Below are positions 53,298 to 62,797 of a stretch of DNA of 64,000 nt, piece after piece. The position numbers and the translations under genes are program-made. The notes beneath the pieces are model-generated. The model did not search any database, was not told the DNA's origin, and saw only the letters and a list, made by a program, of their open reading frames with translations. This stretch comes from Rhodospirillaceae bacterium. GTDB lineage: Bacteria > Pseudomonadota > Alphaproteobacteria > GCA-2731375. The stretch lies in assembly GCA_018701215.1 (NCBI GenBank), contig JABIWH010000028.1:62001-126000 (forward strand). The letters run 5' to 3'. Position 1 is the first letter of the stretch; every line of letters begins with the position of its first letter.

Positions 53298-53926
53298 TGG
53301 AAAAGCTGCAACAGTTGCAAGGCGTCGCGGCCCCCCTGCCCCGCGCCAATATCGACACCGATATCATCACGCCAATGGCGCGGCTGAACACCGCCAGCAA
53401 GCATAACATGCACGAATATACCTTCGAGCCGCTTCGTTTCCTGGCCGATGGCAGCGAGAACCCGGATTTCGTTCTCAACAAGCCCGGCTATCGCGGCGCT
53501 TCGATCCTGATCGCGGGGCGCAATTTTGGTTGCGGCAGCAGCCGGGAAACCGCTGTTTGGGGCATTCGCGGTCTGGGCATCCGCTGTGTCATCGCCGAGA
53601 GTTTCGGCGATATATTCTTCAACAATTGCTTTCAGAACTCCGTTTTGCCGATCCGTCTGCCAGCGGAAACCGTCGCCGAATTGATGGTGGAAGCCGGCGC
53701 CGATCAGGGCAACATGCAGTTTCAGGTCGATGTGGCCAGCCGCACGCTAACGACCCCATCGGGCCGGGTTATCACCTTTGATCTGACGCCTGACCGGCAA
53801 GCCGCCTTGCTGGAGGGCCTGGACGAAATCGCGCAAACCCTCAAGGACGATGCCGATACCACCGCCTTCCAGGACAGGGACCGCACCGCGCGGCCCTGGA
53901 TCCACGAGCTGGGACGGATTGAGTGA
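53297..53926 (+). CDS. leuD: LeuD-type hydro-lyase small subunit
   Basis: A 209-residue swivelling-domain subunit, starting at the TAATG junction with the large subunit. GRNFGCGSSRETAVWG and AESFGDIFFNNCF are the aconitase small-subunit hallmarks. The substrate-selecting loop near residue 25 reads ITPMARLNTASKHN, unlike the usual IPKxFLxxxxRTG of leucine-pathway LeuD. This supports a different or broadened substrate. Length is normal for LeuD. Confidence 0.85.
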   Translation: MEKLQQLQGVAAPLPRANIDTDIITPMARLNTASKHNMHEYTFEPLRFLADGSENPDFVLNKPGYRGASILIAGRNFGCGSSRETAVWGIRGLGIRCVIAESFGDIFFNNCFQNSVLPIRLPAETVAELMVEAGADQGNMQFQVDVASRTLTTPSGRVITFDLTPDRQAALLEGLDEIAQTLKDDADTTAFQDRDRTARPWIHELGRIE

Positions 53927-53933
53927 GCGCCCC

Positions 53934-54899
53934 ATGAGCAGTGTCAAAGAGCTTATCGCCGCCATGTCGCTGCCCGTGATCGCGGCGCCGATGTTCACGG
54001 TATCGAACCCCGAAATGGCGCTGGCCACCTGCGCCCAGGGCCTGATGGGGACGTTTCCGGCGCACACGACCCGCAACGTCCAGATGCTGGAAGATTGGCT
54101 GACGACGATGGAGGAAGGCCTCAACCGTCTGCGCGGCGAAAGCGCGGGCCCCGTGGGGCCTTACGGTGTCAATCTCGTGGTGCACAGTACCAATCAGAGG
54201 CTGGCCGGCGATCTTGAACTATGCATCAAACACGAGGTACCGGTGATCCTCACCTCCAAGGGCGCGCCGGGCGAGGTCTTCGACGCGGTGCATGCTTATG
54301 GCGGTCTGGTGTTTCACGATATCGCCTCGGCCAGGCACGCGGAAAAGGCACTGGAAGCGGGCGCCGACGGCCTGATCGCCGTTTGCAGCGGCGCCGGTGG
54401 CCATTGCGGCACTATCAATCCCTTTGCCCTGGTCAACGAAGTGCGGCAGATGACCGACAAGGCAATCATCCTGGCAGGCGCCATAACCACGGGCCGGGAT
54501 GTGCTGACGGCCCAGGTCATGGGCGCGGATCTGGTTTATATGGGCACGCGCTTTATCAATACGGAAGAATCCGGTGCCAAGGACGGCTACCGCCAGATGA
54601 TCGTGGAGGCCAATGCCACCGATATCTTTTTCACCGCCGTCATGGACGGTGCGCCGGCCAACTTGCTGGCGCCCAGTCTGATACGGGCGGGCGTTGACCT
54701 GGATGGTTTGAAACGGCAAACCCCAGGCGCCATCGTCGCCGCCGACGAGGGCCGGAAACGCTGGAAGGACGTCTGGTCCGCCGGCCACGGCGTGGGCAGC
54801 ATCAACGATGTACTCTCCGTGGCGGCATTGGCGGGCCGCCTGAAGGCGGAATACGATGCCGCCAAGGGTGATCTAGGCCGGTTCCAGGCTGCCGTTTAA
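53934..54899 (+). CDS. Nitronate monooxygenase (2-nitropropane dioxygenase family)
   Basis: A 321-residue FMN-dependent TIM-barrel protein. IAAPMFTVSNPEMAL at the N-terminus, GVNLVVH, and the FMN-binding GAGGHCGTINPF loop are typical. Members oxidise alkyl nitronates, and related proteins act as enoyl reductases. ATG 53934 is eight bases past the leuD stop; the frame open from 53850 lies within leuD. It is probably co-transcribed with leuCD and the MFS gene. Confidence 0.88.
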   Translation: MSSVKELIAAMSLPVIAAPMFTVSNPEMALATCAQGLMGTFPAHTTRNVQMLEDWLTTMEEGLNRLRGESAGPVGPYGVNLVVHSTNQRLAGDLELCIKHEVPVILTSKGAPGEVFDAVHAYGGLVFHDIASARHAEKALEAGADGLIAVCSGAGGHCGTINPFALVNEVRQMTDKAIILAGAITTGRDVLTAQVMGADLVYMGTRFINTEESGAKDGYRQMIVEANATDIFFTAVMDGAPANLLAPSLIRAGVDLDGLKRQTPGAIVAADEGRKRWKDVWSAGHGVGSINDVLSVAALAGRLKAEYDAAKGDLGRFQAAV

Positions 54900-54909
54900 G
54901 GCCAGTACA

Positions 54910-56322
54910 TTGGCCACGGGGCAGCAGACTGGCTGGCGCAGCGTAACTCAGGGCGCTGGCCTGCTTCGCCTGGCCCTGATCATGACCTGCGTCGCGCTGC
55001 ATGCCATGGATGTTTTTGTCATCGCCACCATCCTGCCCAGTGTGGTCGCCGATATCGGCGGCGTCGGGTTCTATGCCTGGCCGGCGGCGCTGTATATCAC
55101 CGCCTCGATCATGGGCGCGGCCAGCGGTGGCGTGACAGGCGGCAAGCTGGGCCTGCGCCGTGCCCTATTGGTGGCCGCGACGGTTTACCTGACGGGATCC
55201 CTGATCTGCGCCACCGCGCCGCATATGGCGATTTTCCTGATCGGACGCACGGCCCAGGGCCTGGGCACGGGGCTGCTGGTCTCGCTGGCCTATACAATGG
55301 TGCGGCAACTGTTCGACGAGGCGCATCGGCCGCTGGTCTTTGCCTATCTGTCGATGATTTGGGGCCTCGCCGCCCTGGCCGGACCTTTGATGGCGGGCCT
55401 GTTCGCCCAGTTTGACTTCTGGCGTGGGGTATATTGGCTAACCATACCGGTATTTCTGGCCTTGCTGACGCTGTCCCGCCGGGCTCTGCCGCAAGCGCCG
55501 ATTTCCAGTGATACCGGCAAACTACCCTTGGAGCGTTTGATCCTCTTGGGCGCGGCGGTACTTTGCGTCACCGTCAGCGGCCAGTCGGAAATTCCAGGCC
55601 TGCGCCTCGGCTTGATCCTCGCCGCCGTTGCTGGCGTCAGCGGCATGTTATGGCTCGACCATGTCGCCAAAAACCCATTGCTGCCAAGCCGCCCGGCCTC
55701 GTTGCACAGGATCGTCGGCACCGGCTATTGGATCTTTTTTCTGATGTCGTTCAGCTACACGGCGCCAAACGTATTTTTGCCCCTGCTGGCCCAACGGCTA
55801 CATGACGTGCCGCCTTCCTTGGCAGGTTATGTTTCCGCCGCCATGTCACTTGGCTGGTCAATCTCGGCCTTTTTTGCCGCCGCCGCCGCGCCACCGGTGC
55901 AGCGGGTTCTGATCATCACGGGACCATTATGCATTCTTACCGGCATCATTGGCCAAGGGGTTTTCGTGGTCGATGGCCCCATCTGGGCCTTGATTGCCAT
56001 GGTTTTATTGACCGGCCTTGGTATCGGCCAATGCCATGCTCATATTTCCAATCACGCCATGAGCAACGCCAAGCCCGGTGAGGAGGCGCTGACGGCGGGC
56101 GCCATACCGACCATGCAGTCGCTTGGTTTCGCCTTTGGCGCAGCCACCGCCGGTTTGCTCTCAAACGTCGCCGGTCTGTCGGGCGGCATCAGCACCGAAA
56201 CACTTACCGCCGTGACCGACTGGATCTATGGCTTTGCACTGCTGCCGGCCAGCCTCATGTTGCTGGTAGCCCTGCGCCTGGTCTGGCTGATCAGACCGGT
56301 AGCTAGCCGGACCAGGTCGTAA
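54910..56322 (+). CDS. MFS transporter (drug-resistance-type, DHA2-like)
   Basis: About 470 residues with 12-14 hydrophobic segments, the GGKLGLRRALLVA loop between TM2 and TM3 and the IGRTAQGLGTG motif of TM4, as in drug:H+ antiporters and metabolite exporters. The start is a TTG at 54910, ten bases after the nitronate monooxygenase gene; no better in-frame ATG precedes the first membrane segment. The last 20 bases overlap the end of the convergent CoA-transferase gene. Confidence 0.85.
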   Translation: MATGQQTGWRSVTQGAGLLRLALIMTCVALHAMDVFVIATILPSVVADIGGVGFYAWPAALYITASIMGAASGGVTGGKLGLRRALLVAATVYLTGSLICATAPHMAIFLIGRTAQGLGTGLLVSLAYTMVRQLFDEAHRPLVFAYLSMIWGLAALAGPLMAGLFAQFDFWRGVYWLTIPVFLALLTLSRRALPQAPISSDTGKLPLERLILLGAAVLCVTVSGQSEIPGLRLGLILAAVAGVSGMLWLDHVAKNPLLPSRPASLHRIVGTGYWIFFLMSFSYTAPNVFLPLLAQRLHDVPPSLAGYVSAAMSLGWSISAFFAAAAAPPVQRVLIITGPLCILTGIIGQGVFVVDGPIWALIAMVLLTGLGIGQCHAHISNHAMSNAKPGEEALTAGAIPTMQSLGFAFGAATAGLLSNVAGLSGGISTETLTAVTDWIYGFALLPASLMLLVALRLVWLIRPVASRTRS

Positions 56323-57493
56323 CCACGCCCCGTTCACGCAGATCGGCGATGGCCACGCCATCGTAGCCCAACTGGCCCAGAACCTCGTCGGTATGCTGCC
56401 CGGTGACGGGCGAGGTACCGGTGGGAGTATCAGCCTCGATCTTGGGAATGCCCGGTGGATTCGCGATGGCCCAGGGTTTTTCCAGACCGGCCAGCTCGAG
56501 ATAGGAAAACAGCTCCGTCGCGGCCACTTGCGGATGTTCCAGGAATTGGTGAAATTCCTGTAGTATCTCGTTTTGCAGACCCGCATCAGTGAACATATCA
56601 CGCCAATAAACCGCCGATTTGGTCAAAAATATCGGGCTGAATCGTTGCCACAACAGCTCAGCATGCTCCCTGCGCCCCTCCAGGCCGAGCAGACGATCAT
56701 CCGCCTTCAGGTCCTCCATACCCAGCAGATCGCAAACCGTGTGGAAATCCACATCCTTGACGATGCCCAACTGCAACCAGCCCTCGGCGGTACGGTGAAT
56801 GCCCGAAGGCGGTGCGCCGGCGCTTTGTAGGTCACGATGGGACGCCATCATGATGCGGATGCCGCTAAGATTGGCGGCGGCGCGCATCAGGGAGACGTCA
56901 AGGTAGCGCCCCCCTCCGCCCGGCGCATCGCGCTTGGCATGTAACGCCGGTGCCACGGCCTGAAAGCCAAACAGTGCCGTCGCCATATCGACGACAATCG
57001 TATTGGAGCGATGAGGGACGGCGTCATTCCCCGCATTGTCCAACATGAAGCCGGTGAAGGCCTGCAAGACGGGGTCCATGGCCGGTTTATCGCGCAGTGG
57101 CCCGTTCTGACCAAAACCCGAAATCGAAGCGTAAATCAGGCCGGGGTTCATTGCCATCAGACGTTCATGACCAAAGCCCAGACGGTCGATCACGCCGGGG
57201 CGGAAACCTTCGAGAAAGATATCCGCATCCGCCACCAGGGCATCGATAATGGCGGGCGCTTCCGCGCTTTTCAGATCGATGGCCAGGCTGCGCTTGCCCA
57301 GGGAGCCGATGAAGGAGAATTCCGTATGATCGGATATTGGCGTGCCGAGAACCCGGGCCCAGTCGCCCTGCAACGGCTCCACCTTGACCACATCGGCGCC
57401 ATGCTGGGCCAGCAACATGGCACAATAAGGACCGGCGATACCCTGGCTGAGGTCGACCACCTTGACGCCCTCGTAGGGCCTTTCGAAACTCAT
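56303..57493 (-). CDS. CaiB/BaiF-family CoA transferase (copy 1)
   Basis: A 396-residue class III CoA transferase, which moves CoA between acids through a covalent Asp-acyl/CoA intermediate. The catalytic Asp169 (VVDMATALFG) is at the same number as in formyl-CoA transferase and CaiB. ISGFGQNGP and the N-terminal DLSQGIAGPYCAMLLAQHGA are typical. It is a tandem paralogue of the next gene, separated by ten bases, with the same length. Confidence 0.9.
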   Translation of the reverse strand: MSFERPYEGVKVVDLSQGIAGPYCAMLLAQHGADVVKVEPLQGDWARVLGTPISDHTEFSFIGSLGKRSLAIDLKSAEAPAIIDALVADADIFLEGFRPGVIDRLGFGHERLMAMNPGLIYASISGFGQNGPLRDKPAMDPVLQAFTGFMLDNAGNDAVPHRSNTIVVDMATALFGFQAVAPALHAKRDAPGGGGRYLDVSLMRAAANLSGIRIMMASHRDLQSAGAPPSGIHRTAEGWLQLGIVKDVDFHTVCDLLGMEDLKADDRLLGLEGRREHAELLWQRFSPIFLTKSAVYWRDMFTDAGLQNEILQEFHQFLEHPQVAATELFSYLELAGLEKPWAIANPPGIPKIEADTPTGTSPVTGQHTDEVLGQLGYDGVAIADLRERGVVTTWSG

Positions 57494-57503
57494 GGCAAAC
57501 TCC

Positions 57504-58694
57504 TCATCCGGTCCACGTGGTGATCACGCCCCGTTGCCGCAGATCGGCGATGAAATCGGCGTCATGCCCCAGTTGCACCAGCACCTCGTCGCTATGCTGT
57601 CCCGTGACGGGCGAGACACCAAACGAGGTATCCGGCTCGATCTTGGGTATGCCCGGTGGGTTGGGCATGGGCATGGGCTGTTCCAAGCCGGCGAGAGGAA
57701 TATAGGAAAACAGCTCCGTCTCGCGCACTTGCGGATGGGCCAGAAACTCGTTGAAGCTCTGCAACATCTCGTTTTGCAGGCCGGCCCCGGTGAATATTTC
57801 GCGCCACTGGGCCGCCGGCTTGCTCAACAGAGCCTCCGCCACGCCATCCAATAGCATATCCGCCTGGGCCCGGCGGCCCTCGTTGCCACGCAAGCTTTCA
57901 TCCGCCTTCCAGTCATCCCGGCCCAGTATGTCGCACAGGGCCAGAAAATCCTTATCCTGTAGGGTGACCAGTTGCAGCCAGCCCTCGGCGGTCTTGAAAA
58001 TACCCGATGGCGTGGTCCGCAGGTTTCGCTGCAACTCGCCCTCCTGGGAGGCGGTCATGACACGGATAACACTGAGATTGGCCGCGCCCCGCATCAAGGA
58101 AATATCCAGATAGCGTCCCTTGGCCCCATCGCGCTTGCCATACAGGGCCGGCGTCACGGCCTGAAAGGCGTACAGCGCCGTGGACATATCATTGATCACC
58201 GTATGGGTACGATGGGGAATGCCATCCTCGCCCTTGTTGTCCAGCATGTAGCCGGTAAAGGCCTGCAATACGGGGTCCATGGCCGGCTTGCCGCGCAACG
58301 GCCCAACCTGGCCGAAGCCCGAGATCGAGACATAGATCAGGCCCGGATTAAGCGCCATCAGACGTTCGTGACCATAGCCGAGACGGTCGATCACACCGGG
58401 GCGAAAGCCTTCGAAAAATACATCCGCCTCGGCCACCAGGGCATCAATGATGCCACGGGCTTCGTCGCTCTTCAGATCGATGGCCAGGCTGCGTTTGCCA
58501 AAGTTGGCGATAAAGGAATAATCCGTATGATTGCCGTTGGAAGCACCCAAGCCACGGGCCCAATCACCCTGCAACGGCTCCACCTTCACAACCTCGGCGC
58601 CATGCTGGGCCAGCAGCATGGCGCAATAAGGCCCGGCGATGCCCTGGCTCATATCGAGCACTTTGATGCCCTCGTAGGGCCTTTCGAAACTCAT
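57504..58694 (-). CDS. CaiB/BaiF-family CoA transferase (copy 2)
   Basis: A 396-residue class III CoA transferase, closely similar to copy 1: by hand count about 36 differences in the first 170 residues. Asp169 (VINDMSTALYA) is kept. The tandem pair may act as a heterodimer or on two related acids. The upstream gene on the same strand is a metallo-hydrolase 15 bases away, so the pair is probably co-transcribed with it. Confidence 0.9.
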   Translation of the reverse strand: MSFERPYEGIKVLDMSQGIAGPYCAMLLAQHGAEVVKVEPLQGDWARGLGASNGNHTDYSFIANFGKRSLAIDLKSDEARGIIDALVAEADVFFEGFRPGVIDRLGYGHERLMALNPGLIYVSISGFGQVGPLRGKPAMDPVLQAFTGYMLDNKGEDGIPHRTHTVINDMSTALYAFQAVTPALYGKRDGAKGRYLDISLMRGAANLSVIRVMTASQEGELQRNLRTTPSGIFKTAEGWLQLVTLQDKDFLALCDILGRDDWKADESLRGNEGRRAQADMLLDGVAEALLSKPAAQWREIFTGAGLQNEMLQSFNEFLAHPQVRETELFSYIPLAGLEQPMPMPNPPGIPKIEPDTSFGVSPVTGQHSDEVLVQLGHDADFIADLRQRGVITTWTG

Positions 58695-58709
58695 GGCGGG
58701 TGGATACTC

Positions 58710-59564
58710 CTAGACTTCCAAACGATAAACGTCGCCGTCACGCTTCAAGTGGCCGGCGGTGGGCGTGTGGAAATGGGTGCCGATGATCAACATCGGCGTA
58801 TCGGCGTAGCGGGAGAAGACCTCGTGCCGGGTGCGCCGCGCCTGTTCGGGATCGGTATCGGGGGAGGCCGACCATTCGGGATGGGCGAACTGACAGGGAT
58901 GATGGATGAAATCGCCGGTAATCATGCCTTCTTCACCCTGACTTTGGATCAACACCGTGACATGGCCCGGCGAATGGCCCACGGTGGGGATCAGGCTGAC
59001 TTCGTCGCAGATTTTGTGATCGGTTTCGACCAGATCAACCAGGCCCGCATCGAACACGGGCAACACGGAATCCGACATGATCTGCTTGGTCGAGTCTACA
59101 TCGACGGCGTTCCAATGCTCAAACTCCACCCGGCCCATCAGATAGCGGGCATTGGGGAATGTCGGCTGCCATTTGCCGTCCACCAGCATGGTATTCCAGC
59201 CCACATGATCCACATGCAAATGGGTGCACAGCACATTGTCGATCCGGTCGGGCGCATAACCCGCCGCCTCCAGATCCGCCAGGAATGTGGTTTGCAATTG
59301 GTTCCAGGGAGGGTTGCCCCGCTCCTTGTCATTACCAACACAGGTATCGACCACGATGGTACGGTCCGGCGTCTCGATAATCAGGGCATGGATGGAACCA
59401 CGCATGCGGCCGCTTTCATCGACAAAGTGAGGATACAGCCAGGGAATCTCCTTGAGGATTTCCCGCTTGGCGTCAGGCAGAATGGGGCTCATACCGCCCG
59501 TTGCCTCAATCTCCACCACCCGCGTTACCGTAACCTCGCCGATCTTCCACTTGCCTTGATGCAT
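58710..59564 (-). CDS. Metallo-beta-lactamase-fold hydrolase
   Basis: A 284-residue MBL-fold protein with the zinc-binding THLHVDHVG (HxHxDH) motif, the downstream GHSPGHV histidine and GDFIHHP aspartate, and a C-terminal GTHFHTP. It resembles N-acyl homoserine lactonase/parathion-hydrolase-like MBL proteins. ATG 59564 has GGAG nine bases upstream; the open frame to 59588 uses a TTG without ribosome site. First of three closely spaced minus-strand genes with the CoA transferases. Substrate unknown. Confidence 0.85.
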   Translation of the reverse strand: MHQGKWKIGEVTVTRVVEIEATGGMSPILPDAKREILKEIPWLYPHFVDESGRMRGSIHALIIETPDRTIVVDTCVGNDKERGNPPWNQLQTTFLADLEAAGYAPDRIDNVLCTHLHVDHVGWNTMLVDGKWQPTFPNARYLMGRVEFEHWNAVDVDSTKQIMSDSVLPVFDAGLVDLVETDHKICDEVSLIPTVGHSPGHVTVLIQSQGEEGMITGDFIHHPCQFAHPEWSASPDTDPEQARRTRHEVFSRYADTPMLIIGTHFHTPTAGHLKRDGDVYRLEV

Positions 59565-59691
59565 CGTTTGCCGTCTCCATTCGCGCAATTACCCCCACGC
59601 ACATCAGCTTAATGCACGCAAGAAATCAAAATTAACTATTTTATTTCAATTGGTTGCAACGCAATTTTAATGTCAACCAACAGAAAGATAC

Positions 59692-61068
59692 TCATCCCGC
59701 CTGCCAGTCCGCCATATGGCTCAGCAACCGGCCCGCATTATCCAGATTTTCCAGATCATGCAGATCCGCCAGTAACGCCTCCGCCTTCGCCTCGCCCAAA
59801 AGAGGCACGACCAGGCTGCGGAATTTGCCATCGATCTTCAGACCCTGGGCGGCGACATCCTCCGCCGGGACACCCACATCGAAACTACGTTCAAAGGTCT
59901 GACCATCGTGCAAGGTAATCTTGGCGGTGGATAAGGAGGCGGGCCCGCCATCGCCCACCACATTGACCTTGCGGCGCAAGGCAACCAGATTGGGCGCCTG
60001 GGCGTTGACATCGGAATAACTTTCGATGTTGGCCGTATCCTGCCCGGCAAGGGCAAAGGCCGCCGTATGGCGCAGGCTGAATTTGACCTCCAGGCCGGTG
60101 TCGGGCTCCTGAATATTGCAGACCGCCAAGGACCCGGAAAAGACCGACAGATCGACGTGATCGATCTGGTCCGGATCAATTTGCGCCTCGTCACGCAGAT
60201 CCCGCAGAATTTCGATCGTCGAATGGGTCATATAACAGGCGGCGTGAAACTTGAACAAATTCTCCCGCACATGAAAGCCGCGCTTCGGCATCTCGGTGGC
60301 ACGGTCAACGTTGAAATCATCACTTTGGCTATCCGCAAAACCCTGGCTGACCTCGAGCATATCCGGGCGCGAGGTAAAGCCGCGTTTCGCCAGGCGCGCC
60401 GCCAGCAGACCGTTGCCCGCCGCCTTGCCCGCATGCAACGGCTTGCACATGGTGCCGAACTGCGATTTCAGGCCCGCGGCTTGGGTGGCCGCGATACCAA
60501 AGGCTCTGGCCATGGCCTCGCCATCCAGTTCCAGCAAGCGGCCAACAGCCGCCGCCGCGCCGAAACTGCCGACCGTGGCCGTGGCATGGAAGCCTTTTGC
60601 GTAATGGCTGGGCGATACCAAACTGCCGACACGGCATTCGGCTTCATAGCCGGCCACGAAGGCGGTTATCAGATCGCGGCCCGATACACCCAGATCCTCG
60701 GCTACCGCCAGGACCGCCGCGCCGACTTGCGCCGTCGGGTGCCCGCCCATGGCGCGGGCGACATCGTCATAGTCCAGGGCGTGCGAGCCGCTGCCGTTGA
60801 CCAGGCAGGCTTGCGCCAGGGTGCCCTTGGTGCCAGAGCCAATCAACGTGGCGCGGGGCGCACCGCCTTCCTCCATGGCCTCCGCCGCCAGGATCGCCGT
60901 CAAAGGCTCCCCGGCGCCAGCCAAGGTGACGGCGAACCAATCGATCAGACATTGTTTGGCCACCGCCAGGCTGTCGGCGTCAATATCCTCGAAACGAAGA
61001 TCGGCGGCGCCCTGCGCCAGGATTTCAGTGACCGGGGTGGTGACTTCTGCAAGTGCGGGAGAGCTCAT
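59692..61068 (-). CDS. MmgE/PrpD-family protein
   Basis: A 458-residue member of the MmgE/PrpD family, which includes 2-methylcitrate dehydratase, cis-aconitate decarboxylase and iminodisuccinate epimerase. Visible family segments are GSGSHALDYDD near residue 100, SHYAKGFHATATVGSFGAAAA (about 155-175) and the GAAAAVGRLLELD helix. No other 2-methylcitrate cycle gene (prpC, acnM) is near. It precedes the MBL-CoA-transferase set by 127 bases and is divergent from the monooxygenase. Confidence 0.87.
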   Translation of the reverse strand: MSSPALAEVTTPVTEILAQGAADLRFEDIDADSLAVAKQCLIDWFAVTLAGAGEPLTAILAAEAMEEGGAPRATLIGSGTKGTLAQACLVNGSGSHALDYDDVARAMGGHPTAQVGAAVLAVAEDLGVSGRDLITAFVAGYEAECRVGSLVSPSHYAKGFHATATVGSFGAAAAVGRLLELDGEAMARAFGIAATQAAGLKSQFGTMCKPLHAGKAAGNGLLAARLAKRGFTSRPDMLEVSQGFADSQSDDFNVDRATEMPKRGFHVRENLFKFHAACYMTHSTIEILRDLRDEAQIDPDQIDHVDLSVFSGSLAVCNIQEPDTGLEVKFSLRHTAAFALAGQDTANIESYSDVNAQAPNLVALRRKVNVVGDGGPASLSTAKITLHDGQTFERSFDVGVPAEDVAAQGLKIDGKFRSLVVPLLGEAKAEALLADLHDLENLDNAGRLLSHMADWQAG

Positions 61069-61294
61069 TTTGGTATCCTCGTACTGGTTTCCTCGATGGC
61101 CGTATTTTTATCCTTGCCAAGTTTGTCCTCTTGGCGCGCCTATGTCCAATCTTCCCTAACATGACTTGCGCATGAGTTCTCCCTATCGCGGGTCAGGCGA
61201 TATTTGCGCCAGATCAAAATCTCGACCATAAACTGTGCTATATGCTGTCACGCGGCGCGGTTTCAGCCGCCAGGAAACAATTTGGGAGTAGATT
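61069..61294. other. Longest intergenic stretch; divergent promoter region
   Basis: These 226 bases lie between the divergent PrpD-like and monooxygenase genes and should hold both promoters. A weak pair TTGCGC (61204-61209) and CATAAA (61227-61232) with a 17-base spacer points to the monooxygenase. I see no strong hairpin, RNA gene or open small frame with a ribosome site. Confidence 0.3.
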
Positions 61295-62797
61295 ATGAGT
61301 GTCGCGGCGGAAGTTGAGACGAACAGTGCAGAAGACGTTGAACATTTCGATGTTTTGATCGTCGGCGCGGGCATTTCCGGCATTGATGCGGCTTATTATC
61401 TACAAAAGGACTGCCCCGGAAAAAGTTTTGCCTTGCTGGAAGTGCAGGAAAGTTTCGGCGGTACATGGCTGACCCATAAATACCCCGGTATCCGATCCGA
61501 CAGCGATCTTTTCACCTTCGGTTACGGCTGGAAGCCTTGGAAGGGTGTGCCGATCGCCACGGCCGAGGAAATTCTCACCTACCTTGACGAAGCCCTCGAC
61601 GAGAATGATATCCGCCGCCACATCCGCTTTCAGCACGGCATCAAGAACGCCACCTGGTCCAGCGAGGACAAGCAATGGACGTTGGAGGCGGTGCGCGGCG
61701 ACAGCGGTGAACAAGTCGAATTTACCTGCAATTTTCTTTGGATGTGCCAGGGCTACTATCGCCATTCCGAAGGCTACACACCAAAATTCCCCGGCGTCGA
61801 GCGTTTCAAAGGCACCATCGTACATCCCCAGACCTGGCCGGAAGATCTGGATTACAAGGACAAGAATGTTCTGGTTATCGGCTCCGGCGCCACGGCGGCC
61901 ACCATTATCCCGGCCATGGCGGAAGACTGCGCCCATATCACCATGCTGCAACGTTCGCCGACCTTTTTTCATGCCGGCGAGAACCGCAATGATACAGCCG
62001 ATATGCTGCGCGAACTGGATGTCCCGGACGAGTGGACCCACGAAATCGCCCGCCGCAAGATCCTGCTGGATCAAAAAACCATCACACACAGATCGTTCAA
62101 CGACTCGGAGGCGCTAAAAGAGGAATTGATCACCGGCACCAAGGCGTATCTGCCCGATGACTATGACGTGGAAAAGCACTTCACGCCCAGTTACCGGCCC
62201 TGGCGCCAGCGCCTGGCCTTCGTGCCGAACGGCGATCTGTTCAAGGGCATCGCCTCGGGCAAGGCATCCGTGGTCACCGACCAGATCGAGACCTTCACGG
62301 AAAAAGGCATCCTGCTGCAGTCCGGCGAGGAGCTGGAAGCCGATATCATCGTCACCGCCACCGGGTTTAACCTAAGCGCCCTGGGCGACATCAACTTTAC
62401 CATTGATGACGAACCGTTGAACTTCGCCGATACCTGGGCCCATCGCGGCATACTTTTTTCGGGCATTCCCAACATGGCCTGGGTGTTCGGTTACCTGCGG
62501 ACAAGTTGGACCATGCGCGCGGACATGGTGGCGGAATTCGTCTGCCGCCTGCTCAATCACATGGCGGACACCGGCGCGGACGTGGTCACGCCGCAACTGC
62601 GCGAAGAAGACCAGGATATGCCCGAGCGGCCCTGGGTCGACCCCCATAACTTCAATGCCGGTTATCTGGCGCGCCTGATGCATATCATGCCGAAACAGGG
62701 CGATCACGATCCCTGGCTTCATACTCAGGATTATTACACCGACAAGGACACTCTGCCGGCGGCGGATCTGGACGACGGCACGCTAGTTTATAAATAG
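61295..62797 (+). CDS. Flavin-dependent monooxygenase (Baeyer-Villiger/FMO type)
   Basis: A 500-residue NADPH/FAD class B monooxygenase. The FAD motif GAGISG lies at 24-29, and the BVMO fingerprint FxGxxxHxxxWP appears exactly as FKGTIVHPQTWP (171-182). The NADPH Rossmann motif is GSGAT (196-200), followed by a C-terminal ITATGF-type strand VTATGFN. It would insert oxygen into a ketone or oxidise N/S atoms, fitting cyclic ketone or terpenoid catabolism. The ATG at 61295 follows GGGAGTAGATT. Single gene; its stop abuts the stop of the convergent cyclase. Confidence 0.88.
   Translation: MSVAAEVETNSAEDVEHFDVLIVGAGISGIDAAYYLQKDCPGKSFALLEVQESFGGTWLTHKYPGIRSDSDLFTFGYGWKPWKGVPIATAEEILTYLDEALDENDIRRHIRFQHGIKNATWSSEDKQWTLEAVRGDSGEQVEFTCNFLWMCQGYYRHSEGYTPKFPGVERFKGTIVHPQTWPEDLDYKDKNVLVIGSGATAATIIPAMAEDCAHITMLQRSPTFFHAGENRNDTADMLRELDVPDEWTHEIARRKILLDQKTITHRSFNDSEALKEELITGTKAYLPDDYDVEKHFTPSYRPWRQRLAFVPNGDLFKGIASGKASVVTDQIETFTEKGILLQSGEELEADIIVTATGFNLSALGDINFTIDDEPLNFADTWAHRGILFSGIPNMAWVFGYLRTSWTMRADMVAEFVCRLLNHMADTGADVVTPQLREEDQDMPERPWVDPHNFNAGYLARLMHIMPKQGDHDPWLHTQDYYTDKDTLPAADLDDGTLVYK

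Noticed and set aside
51870..53926. A leucine biosynthesis operon
   Set aside because: leuA and leuB are absent and the neighbours are catabolic; the genes are kept as LeuC/LeuD family only.
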